Part shown: in pieces, positions 44,915 to 54,122 of the stretch
Layout: the number at the start of each line of letters is the position of its first letter
Numbering within the stretch: the first letter of the stretch is position 1
NCBI RefSeq assembly: GCF_030143245.1
Contig: NZ_JARJNS010000006.1
Span: 186,001-250,000 of the forward strand
Source of the DNA: Rhabdaerophilum sp. SD176
GTDB taxonomy: Bacteria; Pseudomonadota; Alphaproteobacteria; Rhizobiales; Beijerinckiaceae
Length of the DNA: 64,000 nucleotides
Direction: 5' to 3'
Made by a program: the position numbers and the translations under genes
The notes under the pieces: model-generated
The model's database searches: none
The model's input: the letters and a program-made list of their open reading frames with translations, nothing else
What the model was told of the DNA's origin: nothing

Positions 44915-45799
44915 CTAGCCGGGCAGCGCCAGTTCGGTTGCCAGCCAGCCCGAAAAGATCTTGAGCAGGCTGCCCTGCCGCGTCTCGCGTGGATAGACGA
45001 GCGTGTGACCGACATAGGTGATGTCGACGGATTTTCCGGCCAAAGGCGCGACGAGGCGGCCGCTCGCCAGTTCCCTGCTGGCCAGCAAGGTCGATTCAAG
45101 GGCCACGCCGAGCCCGTCGGCGGCCACGGCGAGCGCGAGGAAACTCCTGTCAAACCGGAGCGTGTGATTCAGCGCCGGGTTCAGGCCATTGGCATCAAAC
45201 CAATGCGGCCAACGGACCTGCTTGTTGTCACTCAGGATGAGGTTGCATTCCAGCAGATCACGGGGCGCGTTGATCCGGCTGGCGATTTCCGGTGAACAAA
45301 GCGGCGTGACAGTCTCGCTCACCAGCGGAATGGCGACCACGCCCGGCGCGTGAACCGGGCCGTAGACGATATCGGCATCGAAATCATCTGTCGTGAAGCG
45401 GGAATAATCGGCGCCGGCCGACAACCGGACCTCGATGCCCGGATGCGCCGCCAGAAATTGCGGCAGCCGCGGCGCAAGCCAGGCATAGGCAATGGACGGG
45501 GCCGAGTGAAGGCGCAGGACCCGCTTGCCCTGTCGCGTGGCGACCATGTCGAACCCGCGCCTGAGTTCGTCGAAAGCCGCGATGACGTGGCGCATGAAGA
45601 CTTCGCCGCTCACTGTCAGTCGAACGTTTCGTCCCGCCTTTTCCAGAAGCTGGACATTCATCGACTGTTCGAGAGACTTGATCGCATGGGAAATGGCGCT
45701 CTGGGACAGGTTCAACTCGGCCGCAGCGGCCTTGTGGGATCCCCGACGGGCAACGGCCTCGAAGATGCGAAGGGCCGGAAGTGAAATCCTGCTGAGCAT
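44915..45799 (-). CDS. LysR-family transcriptional regulator (GcvA-like)
   Basis: 294-residue LysR regulator with the HTH in residues 6-60 (GSHKAAAAELNLSQSAISHAIKSLE) and a GcvA-like effector domain containing LALAVAADGLGVALESTLLAS. It resembles the other GcvA-like regulator of this window near 20 kb in layout and blocks. The ATG at 45799 is taken because it begins the conserved MLSRISLPALRIFEA; the frame extends far upstream but without support. It is divergent from the split transketolase genes and probably controls them. Confidence 0.9.
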   Translation of the reverse strand: MLSRISLPALRIFEAVARRGSHKAAAAELNLSQSAISHAIKSLEQSMNVQLLEKAGRNVRLTVSGEVFMRHVIAAFDELRRGFDMVATRQGKRVLRLHSAPSIAYAWLAPRLPQFLAAHPGIEVRLSAGADYSRFTTDDFDADIVYGPVHAPGVVAIPLVSETVTPLCSPEIASRINAPRDLLECNLILSDNKQVRWPHWFDANGLNPALNHTLRFDRSFLALAVAADGLGVALESTLLASRELASGRLVAPLAGKSVDITYVGHTLVYPRETRQGSLLKIFSGWLATELALPG

Positions 45800-45913
45800 C
45801 ACGATTGATCCCTGCTCACGTGTTGGGCCGAATGCCGAAGAGCCATTGGAAAGCAGGCGTTTCCGGCCTAATATTTGAAGAGAATTCCTGAAGCTTCCGC
45901 TAGATACTTGAAT

Positions 45914-45938
45914 GATTTTCATGTCAAAATGAAAAATC
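45914..45938. promoter_or_regulatory. Inverted repeat in the LysR-transketolase intergenic region
   Basis: GATTTTCAT-gtcaaa-ATGAAAAATC is an imperfect dyad with one inserted A in the right arm. It lies 115 bases from the LysR start and 157 bases from the transketolase start, in the AT-rich part of the gap. This is a plausible LysR binding site. Confidence 0.45.
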
Positions 45939-46024
45939 ACCGTTTGTAAAGACGGGCCAATCGCGGTTTCCTGACTGGCAAGGATATCCTGCGCCAGAAG
46001 CGGGATCGGCAAGGGAAACGCACC

Positions 46025-46102
46025 ATGCACCTTGATGGACATTCCGTCGCCGTCACCGGCACGGTCATCGATGCCAACCCAGACAAGGTGATCCATGGCT
46101 GA
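46025..46102 (+). CDS. 25-codon leader ORF overlapping transketolase start
   Basis: An ATG at 46025 with AAGGGAAA upstream opens a frame encoding 25 residues that begins MHLDGHSVAVTGT. Its stop TGA overlaps the transketolase start by 8 bases, so reading it could couple to translation of that gene. It resembles the start of a Rossmann protein, so it may instead be a gene remnant. No family is recognised. Confidence 0.35.
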   Translation: MHLDGHSVAVTGTVIDANPDKVIHG

Positions 46103-46931
46103 GCTGCCCAACAAGTCGCTGGCCGACCGGGCCTATCACATCCGCCGCAACGCGGTGCTGATGGGCGAGGTACAGGGTCAGGGCTATATCGCGCAGGCAC
46201 TGGACATCGCGGATGTGCTCGCCGTCGCCTATTTTCATGCGATGCGCTATCGGCCGGAGGAACCGGAATGGGAAGGGCGCGACCGCTTCCTGCTGTCCAA
46301 CGGCCATTATGCAATCGCGCTCTACGCTGCATTGATCGAGGCCGGAATCATCCCCGAGAGCGAACTGGAAACCTACGGCTCGGATGACAGCCGCCTGCCA
46401 ATGAGCGGCATGGCGCAATATACACCGGGCATGGAAATGTCCGGCGGCTCGCTCGGCATCGGCCTGTCCATAGCGGTCGGGAAATGCCTGGGCCTTAAGC
46501 GCAAGGGCTCGTCAAGCTTTGTCTATACCCTGTTCTCGGATGGCGAACTGGATGAGGGCTCGGTCTGGGAGGCCATCCTGTCGGCAGCCCATCACAGGCT
46601 CGATAACCTGATCGCGATTGTCGACATCAACAACATGCAGGCCGACGGTCCCTCGACACAGATGATGGGTTTCGAGCCCCTCATGGAAAAGCTCGAGGCG
46701 TTCGGCTGGTTCACCCAGCGGATTGACGGGAATGATCTCGGTGCGGTGGTGGCGGCCTTCGACGCGGCGAAAGCCCATCAGGGTCCGCAGCCCCGCATGA
46801 TCATCGCAGATACGCTGATGGGCAAGGGCGTACCCTTCCTCGAAACGCGCGACAAGAGCCACTTCATCCGCGTCGATCCCCATGAATGGCAACTTGCCCT
46901 GCAGGCGCTGGACGCCGGGAGGACGGCATGA
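46095..46931 (+). CDS. Transketolase, N-terminal subunit (thiamine diphosphate binding)
   Basis: 278-residue half of a split transketolase. It corresponds to the N-terminal ThDP domain, with EVQGQGYIAQALDIADVLAVAYFH, the SNGHYAIALYAAL block and the ThDP-binding motif GDG-like SDGELDEGSVWEA (about residue 139-151) through the NN at IVDINNMQADGPS. The C-terminal half is encoded by the next gene, overlapping by ATGA. Split transketolases are often sugar- or pathway-specific rather than part of the central pentose cycle. Confidence 0.9.
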   Translation: MAELPNKSLADRAYHIRRNAVLMGEVQGQGYIAQALDIADVLAVAYFHAMRYRPEEPEWEGRDRFLLSNGHYAIALYAALIEAGIIPESELETYGSDDSRLPMSGMAQYTPGMEMSGGSLGIGLSIAVGKCLGLKRKGSSSFVYTLFSDGELDEGSVWEAILSAAHHRLDNLIAIVDINNMQADGPSTQMMGFEPLMEKLEAFGWFTQRIDGNDLGAVVAAFDAAKAHQGPQPRMIIADTLMGKGVPFLETRDKSHFIRVDPHEWQLALQALDAGRTA

Positions 46932-47941
46932 AACCGAAATTCACGCCCCCGGCACCCGGCAAGCCGCGCCTGACCACCTCGGCAATGATCGCCTCGATTG
47001 CCGCCGAAGGCCAGGCCACCAAGCCGGCCCCGTTCGGGCATGCGCTGGTCGAACTCGCCGGAGCCCGCCCTGATATCGTGGGGATGACGGCCGATCTCGG
47101 CAAATACACGGACCTGCATATTTTCGCGAAGGCCTATCCGGACCGGTTCTACCAGATGGGCATGGCGGAACAGCTGCTCTTCGGTGCCGCCGGCGGGCTG
47201 GCCTCGGAAGGGTTCACGCCGTTTGCGACCACCTATGCCGTGTTTGCCTCGCGCCGCGCCTATGACTTCATCCACCAGACCATCGCCGAGGAAGACCGCG
47301 ACGTGAAGATCGTCGCGGCCTTGCCCGGGCTCACTTCCGGCTATGGACCGAGCCACCAGGCCGCCGAAGACCTCGCCCTGTTCCGGGCCATGCCGAACAT
47401 GGTGGTGGTCGATCCCTGCGATGCCCTGGATACCGAGCAGGCAACCGCCGCCATCGCCGCCCACAAGGGCCCGGCCTATATGCGCCTGCTGCGGGGGAAC
47501 GTGCCGCTGGTGCTGGACGCGTACGATTACCGCTTCGAACTGGGCAAGGCCAAGGTCATCCGTGAAGGGCGTGATGTCCTTGTGATTTCCTCCGGCATTC
47601 TCACGATGCGGGCGCTGGAAGCCGCAAAGCTGCTCGACAGCGACAATATCAGCCTCGGTGTGCTGCATTGCCCGACCATCAAGCCGCTGGATGTCGAGAC
47701 AATCCGCCGCGAAGCCGCGAAGTCCGGCCGCCTTGTGGTCGTGGCCGAGAACCATACGGAGATCGGCGGTCTCGGCGAAGCGATCGCGCGGGACCTGATG
47801 CTGTCGGGCATCCACCCGACCTTCCGCCATATCGCCCTGCCGGACGAATTCCTCGGAGCGGGGGCGCTGCCGACCCTGCATGACCGCTATGGCATCTCCA
47901 CCGAGGCCATCACCGCCTCCATCAAGGGCTGGCTTGGCTGA
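46928..47941 (+). CDS. Transketolase, C-terminal subunit
   Basis: 337-residue partner of the preceding gene. It contains the transketolase pyrimidine-binding domain (FGHALVELAGARPDIVGMTADLGKYTD with the Glu in MGMAEQLL) and the C-terminal transketolase domain with VLVISSGILTMRALEAAKLL and NHTEIGGLGEA. The start overlaps the upstream stop by ATGA, giving coupled translation. Both halves together catalyse transfer of a two-carbon unit between sugar phosphates. Confidence 0.9.
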   Translation: MKPKFTPPAPGKPRLTTSAMIASIAAEGQATKPAPFGHALVELAGARPDIVGMTADLGKYTDLHIFAKAYPDRFYQMGMAEQLLFGAAGGLASEGFTPFATTYAVFASRRAYDFIHQTIAEEDRDVKIVAALPGLTSGYGPSHQAAEDLALFRAMPNMVVVDPCDALDTEQATAAIAAHKGPAYMRLLRGNVPLVLDAYDYRFELGKAKVIREGRDVLVISSGILTMRALEAAKLLDSDNISLGVLHCPTIKPLDVETIRREAAKSGRLVVVAENHTEIGGLGEAIARDLMLSGIHPTFRHIALPDEFLGAGALPTLHDRYGISTEAITASIKGWLG

Positions 47942-47944
47942 AAG

Positions 47945-47972
47945 CCGGGCATTTACTGCTGGTGCTGCCCGG
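47945..47972 (+). other. Weak hairpin after the split transketolase genes
   Basis: CCGGGCA and TGCCCGG form perfect 7-bp arms around a 14-base loop just after the stop codon at 47941. No T-run follows, so its value as a terminator is uncertain. The rest of the 207-base gap to the convergent gene shows nothing else. Confidence 0.3.
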
Positions 47973-48148
47973 AATGTGCCAAACCAGCTCCGCAACAGTC
48001 CATTGCGTCGGACGCAGCTGACGACGAAACCGGTCACGGATGATCCATCCGAACAGGCAGTCGTCAGGGTCGTAGTCCTGTGCGGAGCAGTCGACATTGC
48101 GCGAACAGGGTGCCCTGAGAGGTCGGCCCCGGTTGAGGATTGGACAGG

Positions 48149-48925
48149 TCAGTCCTTGGGCAAGAGCAGTTCTGCACCCTTTTCCATGCCAAAGGCATCG
48201 AGATGGGCTGTCCGGGTGCGGGCCACGTCGATCCAATGGAAATGGAACAATTCACCGGGGTGGGTCAGAACACCATGCATCGTCGAGGGCGCATAAATCC
48301 CGACGACATCACCCGCAATCTGCGCATGGCTGAACTCATCCTGCCTGGCCATGTGGACCTTCGAACCATGCCCTGTGAAGCCATCATTCGGCGCCTCGAT
48401 CACGTGCATGGCAACGTCAACAAGCATACCCTTCAGGCGCAACGGGAAGGGCTTGTCCAGGTCGATGCCCTTCGCCCTGGCTTGGGTGCTGATGAACTCC
48501 TCCAGCGATTTTCCGGCCATCCGCTCCGGGAAGCGGATCGGGGCGTGCCAGTTCCTGACCTGCCCCGTACCAAGAAGGGCAGCCGTCTCGAGATGGGGTA
48601 GCGGGCATTGCCCCTTGCAGCCGCCGCCATAGGACACAATGGCGAGACCATCGATAAGGCTGATCTCGCCACGAAGCCCGGAAACCGCGCCGACGCCATC
48701 CGTCAGGCCCATGGCCTTGGCCTCGCCGAGGCTGACCTTGGGGGAATAGTCCTGCTTCTGCATGAAGAGTCGGAACGCACCATAGGCCCGGACCTGAAAG
48801 CTGCCCATCGGCTCGGCTGCCTTGCCCGGCGGACCGTGGGTGCTTGCGCCGGAATGAGCGGGCTGACCGGCGGTCGGTCCCGCGATCAGAAGGCCGGACA
48901 GGACGAGAGCGTAACCCAGACGCAT
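48149..48925 (-). CDS. Exported acetolactate-decarboxylase-like protein
   Basis: 258-residue protein of the alpha-acetolactate decarboxylase fold. A signal peptide (MRLGYALVLSGLLIAGPTAG) precedes it, unlike the usual cytosolic enzyme. Zinc ligands are in place: His228 and His230 in FHFHWID and His241, spaced as in AlsD (HxH then 11 residues to the third His). Glu87 in LRGEISLIDG corresponds to the conserved active-site region. It is divergent from a Crp/Fnr regulator. An exported location suggests a novel or secondary role, not butanediol synthesis. Confidence 0.8.
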   Translation of the reverse strand: MRLGYALVLSGLLIAGPTAGQPAHSGASTHGPPGKAAEPMGSFQVRAYGAFRLFMQKQDYSPKVSLGEAKAMGLTDGVGAVSGLRGEISLIDGLAIVSYGGGCKGQCPLPHLETAALLGTGQVRNWHAPIRFPERMAGKSLEEFISTQARAKGIDLDKPFPLRLKGMLVDVAMHVIEAPNDGFTGHGSKVHMARQDEFSHAQIAGDVVGIYAPSTMHGVLTHPGELFHFHWIDVARTRTAHLDAFGMEKGAELLLPKD

Positions 48926-48979
48926 ATTGGCAAGTCTCCATGAAGCCACATGTCAATAGCCAGGATCGCCGCTCGTCAG

Positions 48980-48995
48980 TATGATCCCGATCATA
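48980..48995. promoter_or_regulatory. FNR-type box in the divergent gap
   Basis: TATGATCCCGATCATA is a perfect palindrome holding TGAT-N4-ATCA, the core of the Crp/Fnr-family (FNR/DNR) site TTGAT-N4-ATCAA. It lies 16 bases before the Crp/Fnr start and 54 bases before the acetolactate-decarboxylase-like start, so both could be controlled. Confidence 0.6.
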
Positions 48996-49011
48996 TTGGA
49001 TAGGAGTGTCC

Positions 49012-49614
49012 GTGGAATCCGCCAGCCTGCTCACCACCATTCTCGAGACCTCGACGATGAACGGCATTGAGCGGATCTTTGCCAAGGGCGAGCGGCTCTT
49101 TTCACGCGGGGACGCGCCGCGTTTCATGTTCTGGGTGCAATCGGGCGAGGCACGCCTTGTCCGCACATCGTCCATGGGCAGCGAGATTGTCTACCAGCGC
49201 ACGCGGTCCGGATTTCTGGCTGAAGCGAGCCATGACCAGAAAGCCTATCATTGCGACGGCGTTGCTGCGATGACCACCCGCGTTCAGGCAGTACCGATTG
49301 GCCTGTTCCGCACCGCGATCACCCGGCCCGAGGTTCAGACTGTCTGGATCCGGCATCTTGGTCGGGAATTGCGGAGGGTTCGCGCCCATGCCGAACGCCT
49401 GTCCCTCCGTTCCGCCGAAGATCGGATCATCCATTTCATCGAGACCGAGGGAATCCACGGAGAGCTGATCCTGTCCCAGTCGAAAAAGAGCTGGGCGTCA
49501 GAAATGGGGCTGTCGCATGAAGCGCTCTATCGTGTGCTACGCTCGATGGCAGATCGCGGCAAACTCACCGTATGCGGGTCTTCCCTTCAGCTAAAGGCCA
49601 CCCTCCACTCTTGA
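49012..49614 (+). CDS. Crp/Fnr-family transcriptional regulator
   Basis: 200-residue regulator with a cyclic-nucleotide-binding-like domain (about residues 15-115) and a C-terminal winged HTH (WASEMGLSHEALYRVLRSMADRGKL, about 160-185). No N-terminal Cys cluster is present, so it is not an iron-sulphur FNR; it may bind haem or another ligand. GTG 49012 is chosen because AGGAG lies 5 bases upstream; GTG 49006 would overlap that site. A TGAT-N4-ATCA box upstream suggests autoregulation. Confidence 0.82.
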   Translation: MESASLLTTILETSTMNGIERIFAKGERLFSRGDAPRFMFWVQSGEARLVRTSSMGSEIVYQRTRSGFLAEASHDQKAYHCDGVAAMTTRVQAVPIGLFRTAITRPEVQTVWIRHLGRELRRVRAHAERLSLRSAEDRIIHFIETEGIHGELILSQSKKSWASEMGLSHEALYRVLRSMADRGKLTVCGSSLQLKATLHS

Positions 49615-49692
49615 ACTTGGACGCGGACCATGCCGGTCTTGTTCTCCCGTCATGGTCAGCCCGGTTGTACCGCCTTGAGTGGAAAGCTCCCC

Positions 49693-52600
49693 TCAGGCCG
49701 CTTTCGGGCCTCGCAGCACGAGATAGATCGCGGGGATGACCAGCACCGTCAGCAGGGTCGACGAGGCGAGCCCGAAGAGCAGCGAGATCGCAAGGCCCTG
49801 GAAGATCGGGTCTGTCAGGATGGTGATCGCCCCGATCATCGCCGCCAGAGCGGTAAGCAGGATCGGCTTGAAACGGATTGCACCGGCCTCGATCAGCGTT
49901 TTCACCAGCAGAGTATCGGGACGTCTTGCGTGGCGGATGAAATCCACCAGCAGGATGGAGTTCCGGACGATAATCCCGGCCAGGGCGATGAAGCCGATCA
50001 TCGAGGTGGCCGAGAACGGTGCGCCGAAAGCCCAGTGCCCAAAGAGAATGCCGATGAAGGTCAGCGGGATCGGCGTGAGGATCACCAGCGGAACCTTGAA
50101 GGAGCCGAACTGGGCAACCACGAGAATATAGATGCCCAGCAAGGCCACGGCGAAGGCCGCGCCCATGTCGCGGAACGTCACCCAGGTGACCTCCCACTCG
50201 CCTTCCCAGAGGAGCGTGGTCTTCGACAGGTCATCCGGCTGGCCGTTGAGGCGGATTACCGGTTTCGGCAGGGTGCCCCAATCGGCCTTGTCCATCGCCC
50301 GCTGCACGGCAAGCATGCCATAGAGCGGGGCCTCGAACGCGCCGGCGAGTTCCGCTGTTACCATCTCGGCCGGGCGGCCATTGCGCCGGAAGATCGGGAA
50401 GGAGGCCTTCTCGCTCACGATGCGCGTGACATCGCCGAGTTCCACGGTCGAGCGATCACCGGGCAGGAGGTTCGCCGGCACGGGAATGGCGAGCGCGCGC
50501 TCATCCAGCACCATGCTTCCCTTCGATAACCCGAGCCGGATCGGAATGGGCTGCCTGCCCTGCCCGCGATGGGAATACCCCACGACCTGACCGCCGAAAT
50601 ACAGGCGGATGGTTTCGTAGATGTCGCGTTGCTCGACCTTGAAGAATTCGAGCTGATCCTCCGCGATGGCAAGGCGCTTCTGCTCGGCGCGGATGCCGAA
50701 GCTGTCATCGATATCGACAATGAAGGGCACGCTCCGGAAGATATCGCGCAGCTTGGTGGCCACGGCGCGGCGCGTTTCGGGATCGGGGCCGTAGATCTCG
50801 GCAAGCAGGGTGGCGAGCACCGGCGGTCCGGGCGGGGGTTCAACCACCTTGACCCGCGCGCCATCCGGCAGGCCGGCCTGCGCAAGACGCTGGCGCAGCT
50901 CAAGCGCAATGGCATGGCTAGCCCGGGTGCGAGCGGATTTTGCCTTCAGGTTCACCTGAAGGTCGCCCATCTGCGGCTCGGTGCGCAGGTAGGCATGGCG
51001 CACGAGGCCGTTGAAATTGAAGGGCGCGGCAGTGCCGGCATGGCTTTGCAGGCTCTCCACCTCGGCAACCGGCCGGATGGCCTCGGCAATCCGCTGGAGA
51101 ACGCGGTCCGTCTCCTCCACCGAGGCGCCGCGGGGCAGATCAAGCTGCACGGCGAGTTCGGGCTTGTCGTCGAAGGGCAGCAGTTTCACGGTCACATGCT
51201 GGGTGTAGAACAAGGCCAGCGAACCGAGGGTCGCGACACCAACCATCAGCAGGAAAATCCACGCCTTGCGTTTCGTCGCCAGGATGGGTGTGGCCATTGC
51301 GGTGTACAGCGCGCCCAGCCGGCCGCCCTCCGCATGGCCCTCGCCAGCGGGCGCATGATGGGAAGCGCCAAGCTTCATCATCAGCCATGGCGTGACCATC
51401 ACTGCGACAAAGAACGAGAAGATCATCGCCGCCGAGGCATTGGCAGGGATCGGGCTCATATAGGGGCCCATCAGCCCGGACACGAAGAGCATAGGCAGCA
51501 GCGCTGCAACCACGGTCAGCGTGGCGACAATCGTGGGATTGCCCACCTCGGCCACGGCATCCACCGCCGCTTCCGCGCGGGAGCGGCCATCACCCATCGC
51601 CCAGTGGCGCGCGATATTCTCGATCACGACAATCGCGTCATCAACGAGGATGCCGATGGAGAAGATGAGCGCGAACAGGCTCACCCGGTTCAGCGTGTAG
51701 CCCATGATCCAGGCAGCGAAGAGCGTCAGCAGGATCGTGACCGGGATGACGATCGCCACGACCATCGCCTCGCGCCGGCCGATGGCGAACCAGACGAGCG
51801 CAACGATGGAGAGCGTTGCGAGCCCGAGATGGAAGAGCAGTTCATCGGCCTTCTCCTTGGCCGTTTCGCCATAATCACGCGTGATATGGAGCGAAAGATC
51901 CGCCGGAATGACATTGCCTTTCAGCTTTTCGGCGGACGCAATCACCGCATGTGCGATCGTCACCGCATTGGCGCCCGCGCGCTTTGCAATGGCGAGCGAA
52001 ACGGCTGGCGCGCGCTCGAAGCTGCCATCGGCCTTCCGGGCGAGATGGGCTACACGCGCTTCCTTGGTATCGGTGGCGAGCGAAACGTCGGCGACATCGC
52101 GCAGATAGACCGGGCGGCCATCGCGGGTCGTGATGGTGAGGTTGCCGATCTCCTCGATCGAAGCGAGGGTCTGCCCGGCCATCAGCGCGATCTGCTGGCC
52201 CTTGTCGCGGATTTGCCCGGCGGGAAAGGCGCGGTTCGCGCCTTCGATCTTTGCCGCCAGCGCCTGAAGGGTCAGGCCTGCTTTCGCCAGCCGCTCCGGA
52301 TCTGGTGCGATGCGGATTTCCTCGGGCTGTTCGCCCACGAGATAGGTGAGCCCGACATTCTCGACGCGGGCAATCTCCACGCGTACCTCGCGCATCACTC
52401 GCGAGAGGTCATTCGGCGTCCAGCGATGCGCGGCCTCGGGCTTCGGCGTGAGCGTGAGGACCACGATCGCCACATCATCGATACCCCGCCCGACAACCAA
52501 TGGCTCGGGAATGCCAACGGGAATCCGGTCCATATTGGCGCGGATCTTTTCGTGAACCCGCAGGATCGCGGCATCCGACGGCGTTCCGACGAGAAAGCGG

Positions 52601-52902
52601 GCCGTGACCATTGCGCCATTGTCGCGGGTCTGGCTGTAGACATGCTCCACGCCGGCGATCGACTTGACGATGGTTTCGAGCGGCTCCGTCACGAGCTTCA
52701 CGGCATCTTCTGCGGAAAGCCCTTCTGCGCGCAGATGGATATCCACCATCGGCACCGAGATCTGCGGCTCTTCCTCGCGCGGGAGAGCGCCCAATGCCAC
52801 GAGCCCCAGCGCCAGGGCCGCCACCAGGAAAAGTGGCGTGAGCGGCGATGCGATGAACGCGCGGGTGAGAAAGCCTGCAAGGCCGGGAGAAGCGGGCGTC
52901 AC
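49693..52902 (-). CDS. RND efflux transporter, inner-membrane permease
   Basis: 1069-residue RND permease with about twelve helices. N-terminal TM1 and large periplasmic loops are present, and the proton relay motif ILVDDAIVVIEN is at about residue 410 (Asp-Asp). GTG start at 52902 overlaps the adaptor stop (GTGA). It is nearer to the multidrug/heavy-metal (CzcA-like) branch; the substrate is unknown. No outer-membrane channel gene is in the operon, so an OMF encoded elsewhere is needed. Confidence 0.9.
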   Translation of the reverse strand: MTPASPGLAGFLTRAFIASPLTPLFLVAALALGLVALGALPREEEPQISVPMVDIHLRAEGLSAEDAVKLVTEPLETIVKSIAGVEHVYSQTRDNGAMVTARFLVGTPSDAAILRVHEKIRANMDRIPVGIPEPLVVGRGIDDVAIVVLTLTPKPEAAHRWTPNDLSRVMREVRVEIARVENVGLTYLVGEQPEEIRIAPDPERLAKAGLTLQALAAKIEGANRAFPAGQIRDKGQQIALMAGQTLASIEEIGNLTITTRDGRPVYLRDVADVSLATDTKEARVAHLARKADGSFERAPAVSLAIAKRAGANAVTIAHAVIASAEKLKGNVIPADLSLHITRDYGETAKEKADELLFHLGLATLSIVALVWFAIGRREAMVVAIVIPVTILLTLFAAWIMGYTLNRVSLFALIFSIGILVDDAIVVIENIARHWAMGDGRSRAEAAVDAVAEVGNPTIVATLTVVAALLPMLFVSGLMGPYMSPIPANASAAMIFSFFVAVMVTPWLMMKLGASHHAPAGEGHAEGGRLGALYTAMATPILATKRKAWIFLLMVGVATLGSLALFYTQHVTVKLLPFDDKPELAVQLDLPRGASVEETDRVLQRIAEAIRPVAEVESLQSHAGTAAPFNFNGLVRHAYLRTEPQMGDLQVNLKAKSARTRASHAIALELRQRLAQAGLPDGARVKVVEPPPGPPVLATLLAEIYGPDPETRRAVATKLRDIFRSVPFIVDIDDSFGIRAEQKRLAIAEDQLEFFKVEQRDIYETIRLYFGGQVVGYSHRGQGRQPIPIRLGLSKGSMVLDERALAIPVPANLLPGDRSTVELGDVTRIVSEKASFPIFRRNGRPAEMVTAELAGAFEAPLYGMLAVQRAMDKADWGTLPKPVIRLNGQPDDLSKTTLLWEGEWEVTWVTFRDMGAAFAVALLGIYILVVAQFGSFKVPLVILTPIPLTFIGILFGHWAFGAPFSATSMIGFIALAGIIVRNSILLVDFIRHARRPDTLLVKTLIEAGAIRFKPILLTALAAMIGAITILTDPIFQGLAISLLFGLASSTLLTVLVIPAIYLVLRGPKAA

Positions 52903-53867
52903 GGCGTCACCACCCGGTCACCGGCCTCCAGGCCTGTCAGAACCTCAACGCGGCTGCCGGGGATTTCCTGCCCGAGAACCACCAGCACCTGCCGCAGGCC
53001 GTTCGGGCCCTTCACAGAAATGAAGTCAAGGCCAGAGCGGGTATTCACAGCGGCCCTGGGCACCAGAAGCGCCATGCGCTCGCCGACGGGCACATCCGCC
53101 AGAACGCGCGCGCCGACAAAGAAGTCCCCGATGCTTGCGAGTTCCACATCCGCGATCACACGGCCATTCTCGATCTGCGGGAAAATCTTGACCAGCTTGC
53201 CCTCGGTGCGGGAACCGCCTTCGAGGGTGATCGGCACGGCAGCGCCAAGGCGCAATTGCGCGGCATGGCGTTCAGGCAAGGCGAGCCGCAGGAAAAAGCC
53301 GCCGCCGGCGATCAGGGCCACCTGTTCGCCGGGCATCACCACGGCGCCGCGCGTCACGGGCACTTTCAGCACCCGTCCGGCTACAGGCGCGAGCACCTCA
53401 CCCTCCGAGGCCTGCTGGACGATGACGGCCTTGTCGGCCTCTGCCGCAGTGATCTGGTTCCGGATGATGTCCTGCTGCGTGCGCAGGGAATCGACCCGCT
53501 GCTGCGTGCCCGCGCCACGCTCGAGCAACGTTCGGGCACGCTCGTATTCGGCCTGCACATTGGCCTGTTCGGAGGCAAGCGCGCGGATCCGAGCCTCGGC
53601 CGCGCGCAATTGCAGCGCCAGCTTGTCATCGATCACGGTTGCGATGGATTGCCCCTCGACAATGCGATCCCCTTCCGAGACGGACAGGAGCACCAAAGTT
53701 CCGCCGATGCGCGGGCGCGCCGGAATGACGTCCCGCGCCTCGATCCGCCCGACCACCGCTTTCGTTTCGATGATGCGCTGAGGCGCCAGTTCCAGCTCGG
53801 CCGCCATGGCGGGAGCCGCGGCGAGGCAGAACAGCAAAACACGGAGGAGAAAAGGACCGACCGGCAT
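52899..53867 (-). CDS. RND efflux periplasmic adaptor subunit
   Basis: 322-residue membrane-fusion protein with signal peptide (MPVGPFLLRVLLFCLAAAPAMAA). Features are the lipoyl-like half-motifs VLLSVSEGDRIVEGQSIATV and EVLAPVAGRVLKVPV flanking a coiled-coil hairpin (about residues 70-125), then a beta-barrel region. AGGAG precedes the ATG. It links the RND permease to an outer-membrane channel. It overlaps the permease gene by 4 bases. Confidence 0.88.
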   Translation of the reverse strand: MPVGPFLLRVLLFCLAAAPAMAAELELAPQRIIETKAVVGRIEARDVIPARPRIGGTLVLLSVSEGDRIVEGQSIATVIDDKLALQLRAAEARIRALASEQANVQAEYERARTLLERGAGTQQRVDSLRTQQDIIRNQITAAEADKAVIVQQASEGEVLAPVAGRVLKVPVTRGAVVMPGEQVALIAGGGFFLRLALPERHAAQLRLGAAVPITLEGGSRTEGKLVKIFPQIENGRVIADVELASIGDFFVGARVLADVPVGERMALLVPRAAVNTRSGLDFISVKGPNGLRQVLVVLGQEIPGSRVEVLTGLEAGDRVVTP

Positions 53868-53884
53868 GTGCTCCTGATCCTTGT

Positions 53885-54088
53885 TCAGCGGAAGACGCTG
53901 CCGGCCTTCAAGCCAAGCTTCTTCAGGATGATCGCCGCCGGGCAGAAGCCGGTAAAGGCCGTCTGGAACAGGTTCGCGCCGACAAAGACGGTCAACAGCA
54001 AGAACCAGGGCGAGACGAAATGGGCCAGCGCGACGGAAGCCATGATCATGAGGCCGGCAAAGGCCATGACTGCGTTTTCAACCTGCAT
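53885..54088 (-). CDS. DUF2892 (YgaP-like) two-helix membrane protein
   Basis: 67-residue membrane protein with two hydrophobic helices (AVMAFAGLMIMASVALAHF and LLTVFVGANLFQTAFTGFCPAAIIL). The FTGFCPA block is the DUF2892 hallmark, as in rhodanese-linked YgaP; the Cys may be redox active. AAGGAG upstream sets the ATG. It leads the adaptor-RND operon, suggesting sulphide or reactive sulphur stress, which is inference. Confidence 0.85.
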   Translation of the reverse strand: MQVENAVMAFAGLMIMASVALAHFVSPWFLLLTVFVGANLFQTAFTGFCPAAIILKKLGLKAGSVFR

Positions 54089-54122
54089 GGAAATCTCCTT
54101 GGGGTCAGTCGATGTCACATAC

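Noticed and set aside
47880-48296. Plus-strand frame over the end of the split transketolase and the convergent gene
   Set aside because: It overlaps the coding end of the transketolase subunit and the convergent gene and has no motif or ribosome site.
50569-53781. Frame of more than 1000 codons antisense to the RND permease
   Set aside because: Its amino acid make-up is skewed (rich in Arg, Gly, His) and it lacks known domains, while the opposite strand is a clear RND permease and adaptor.
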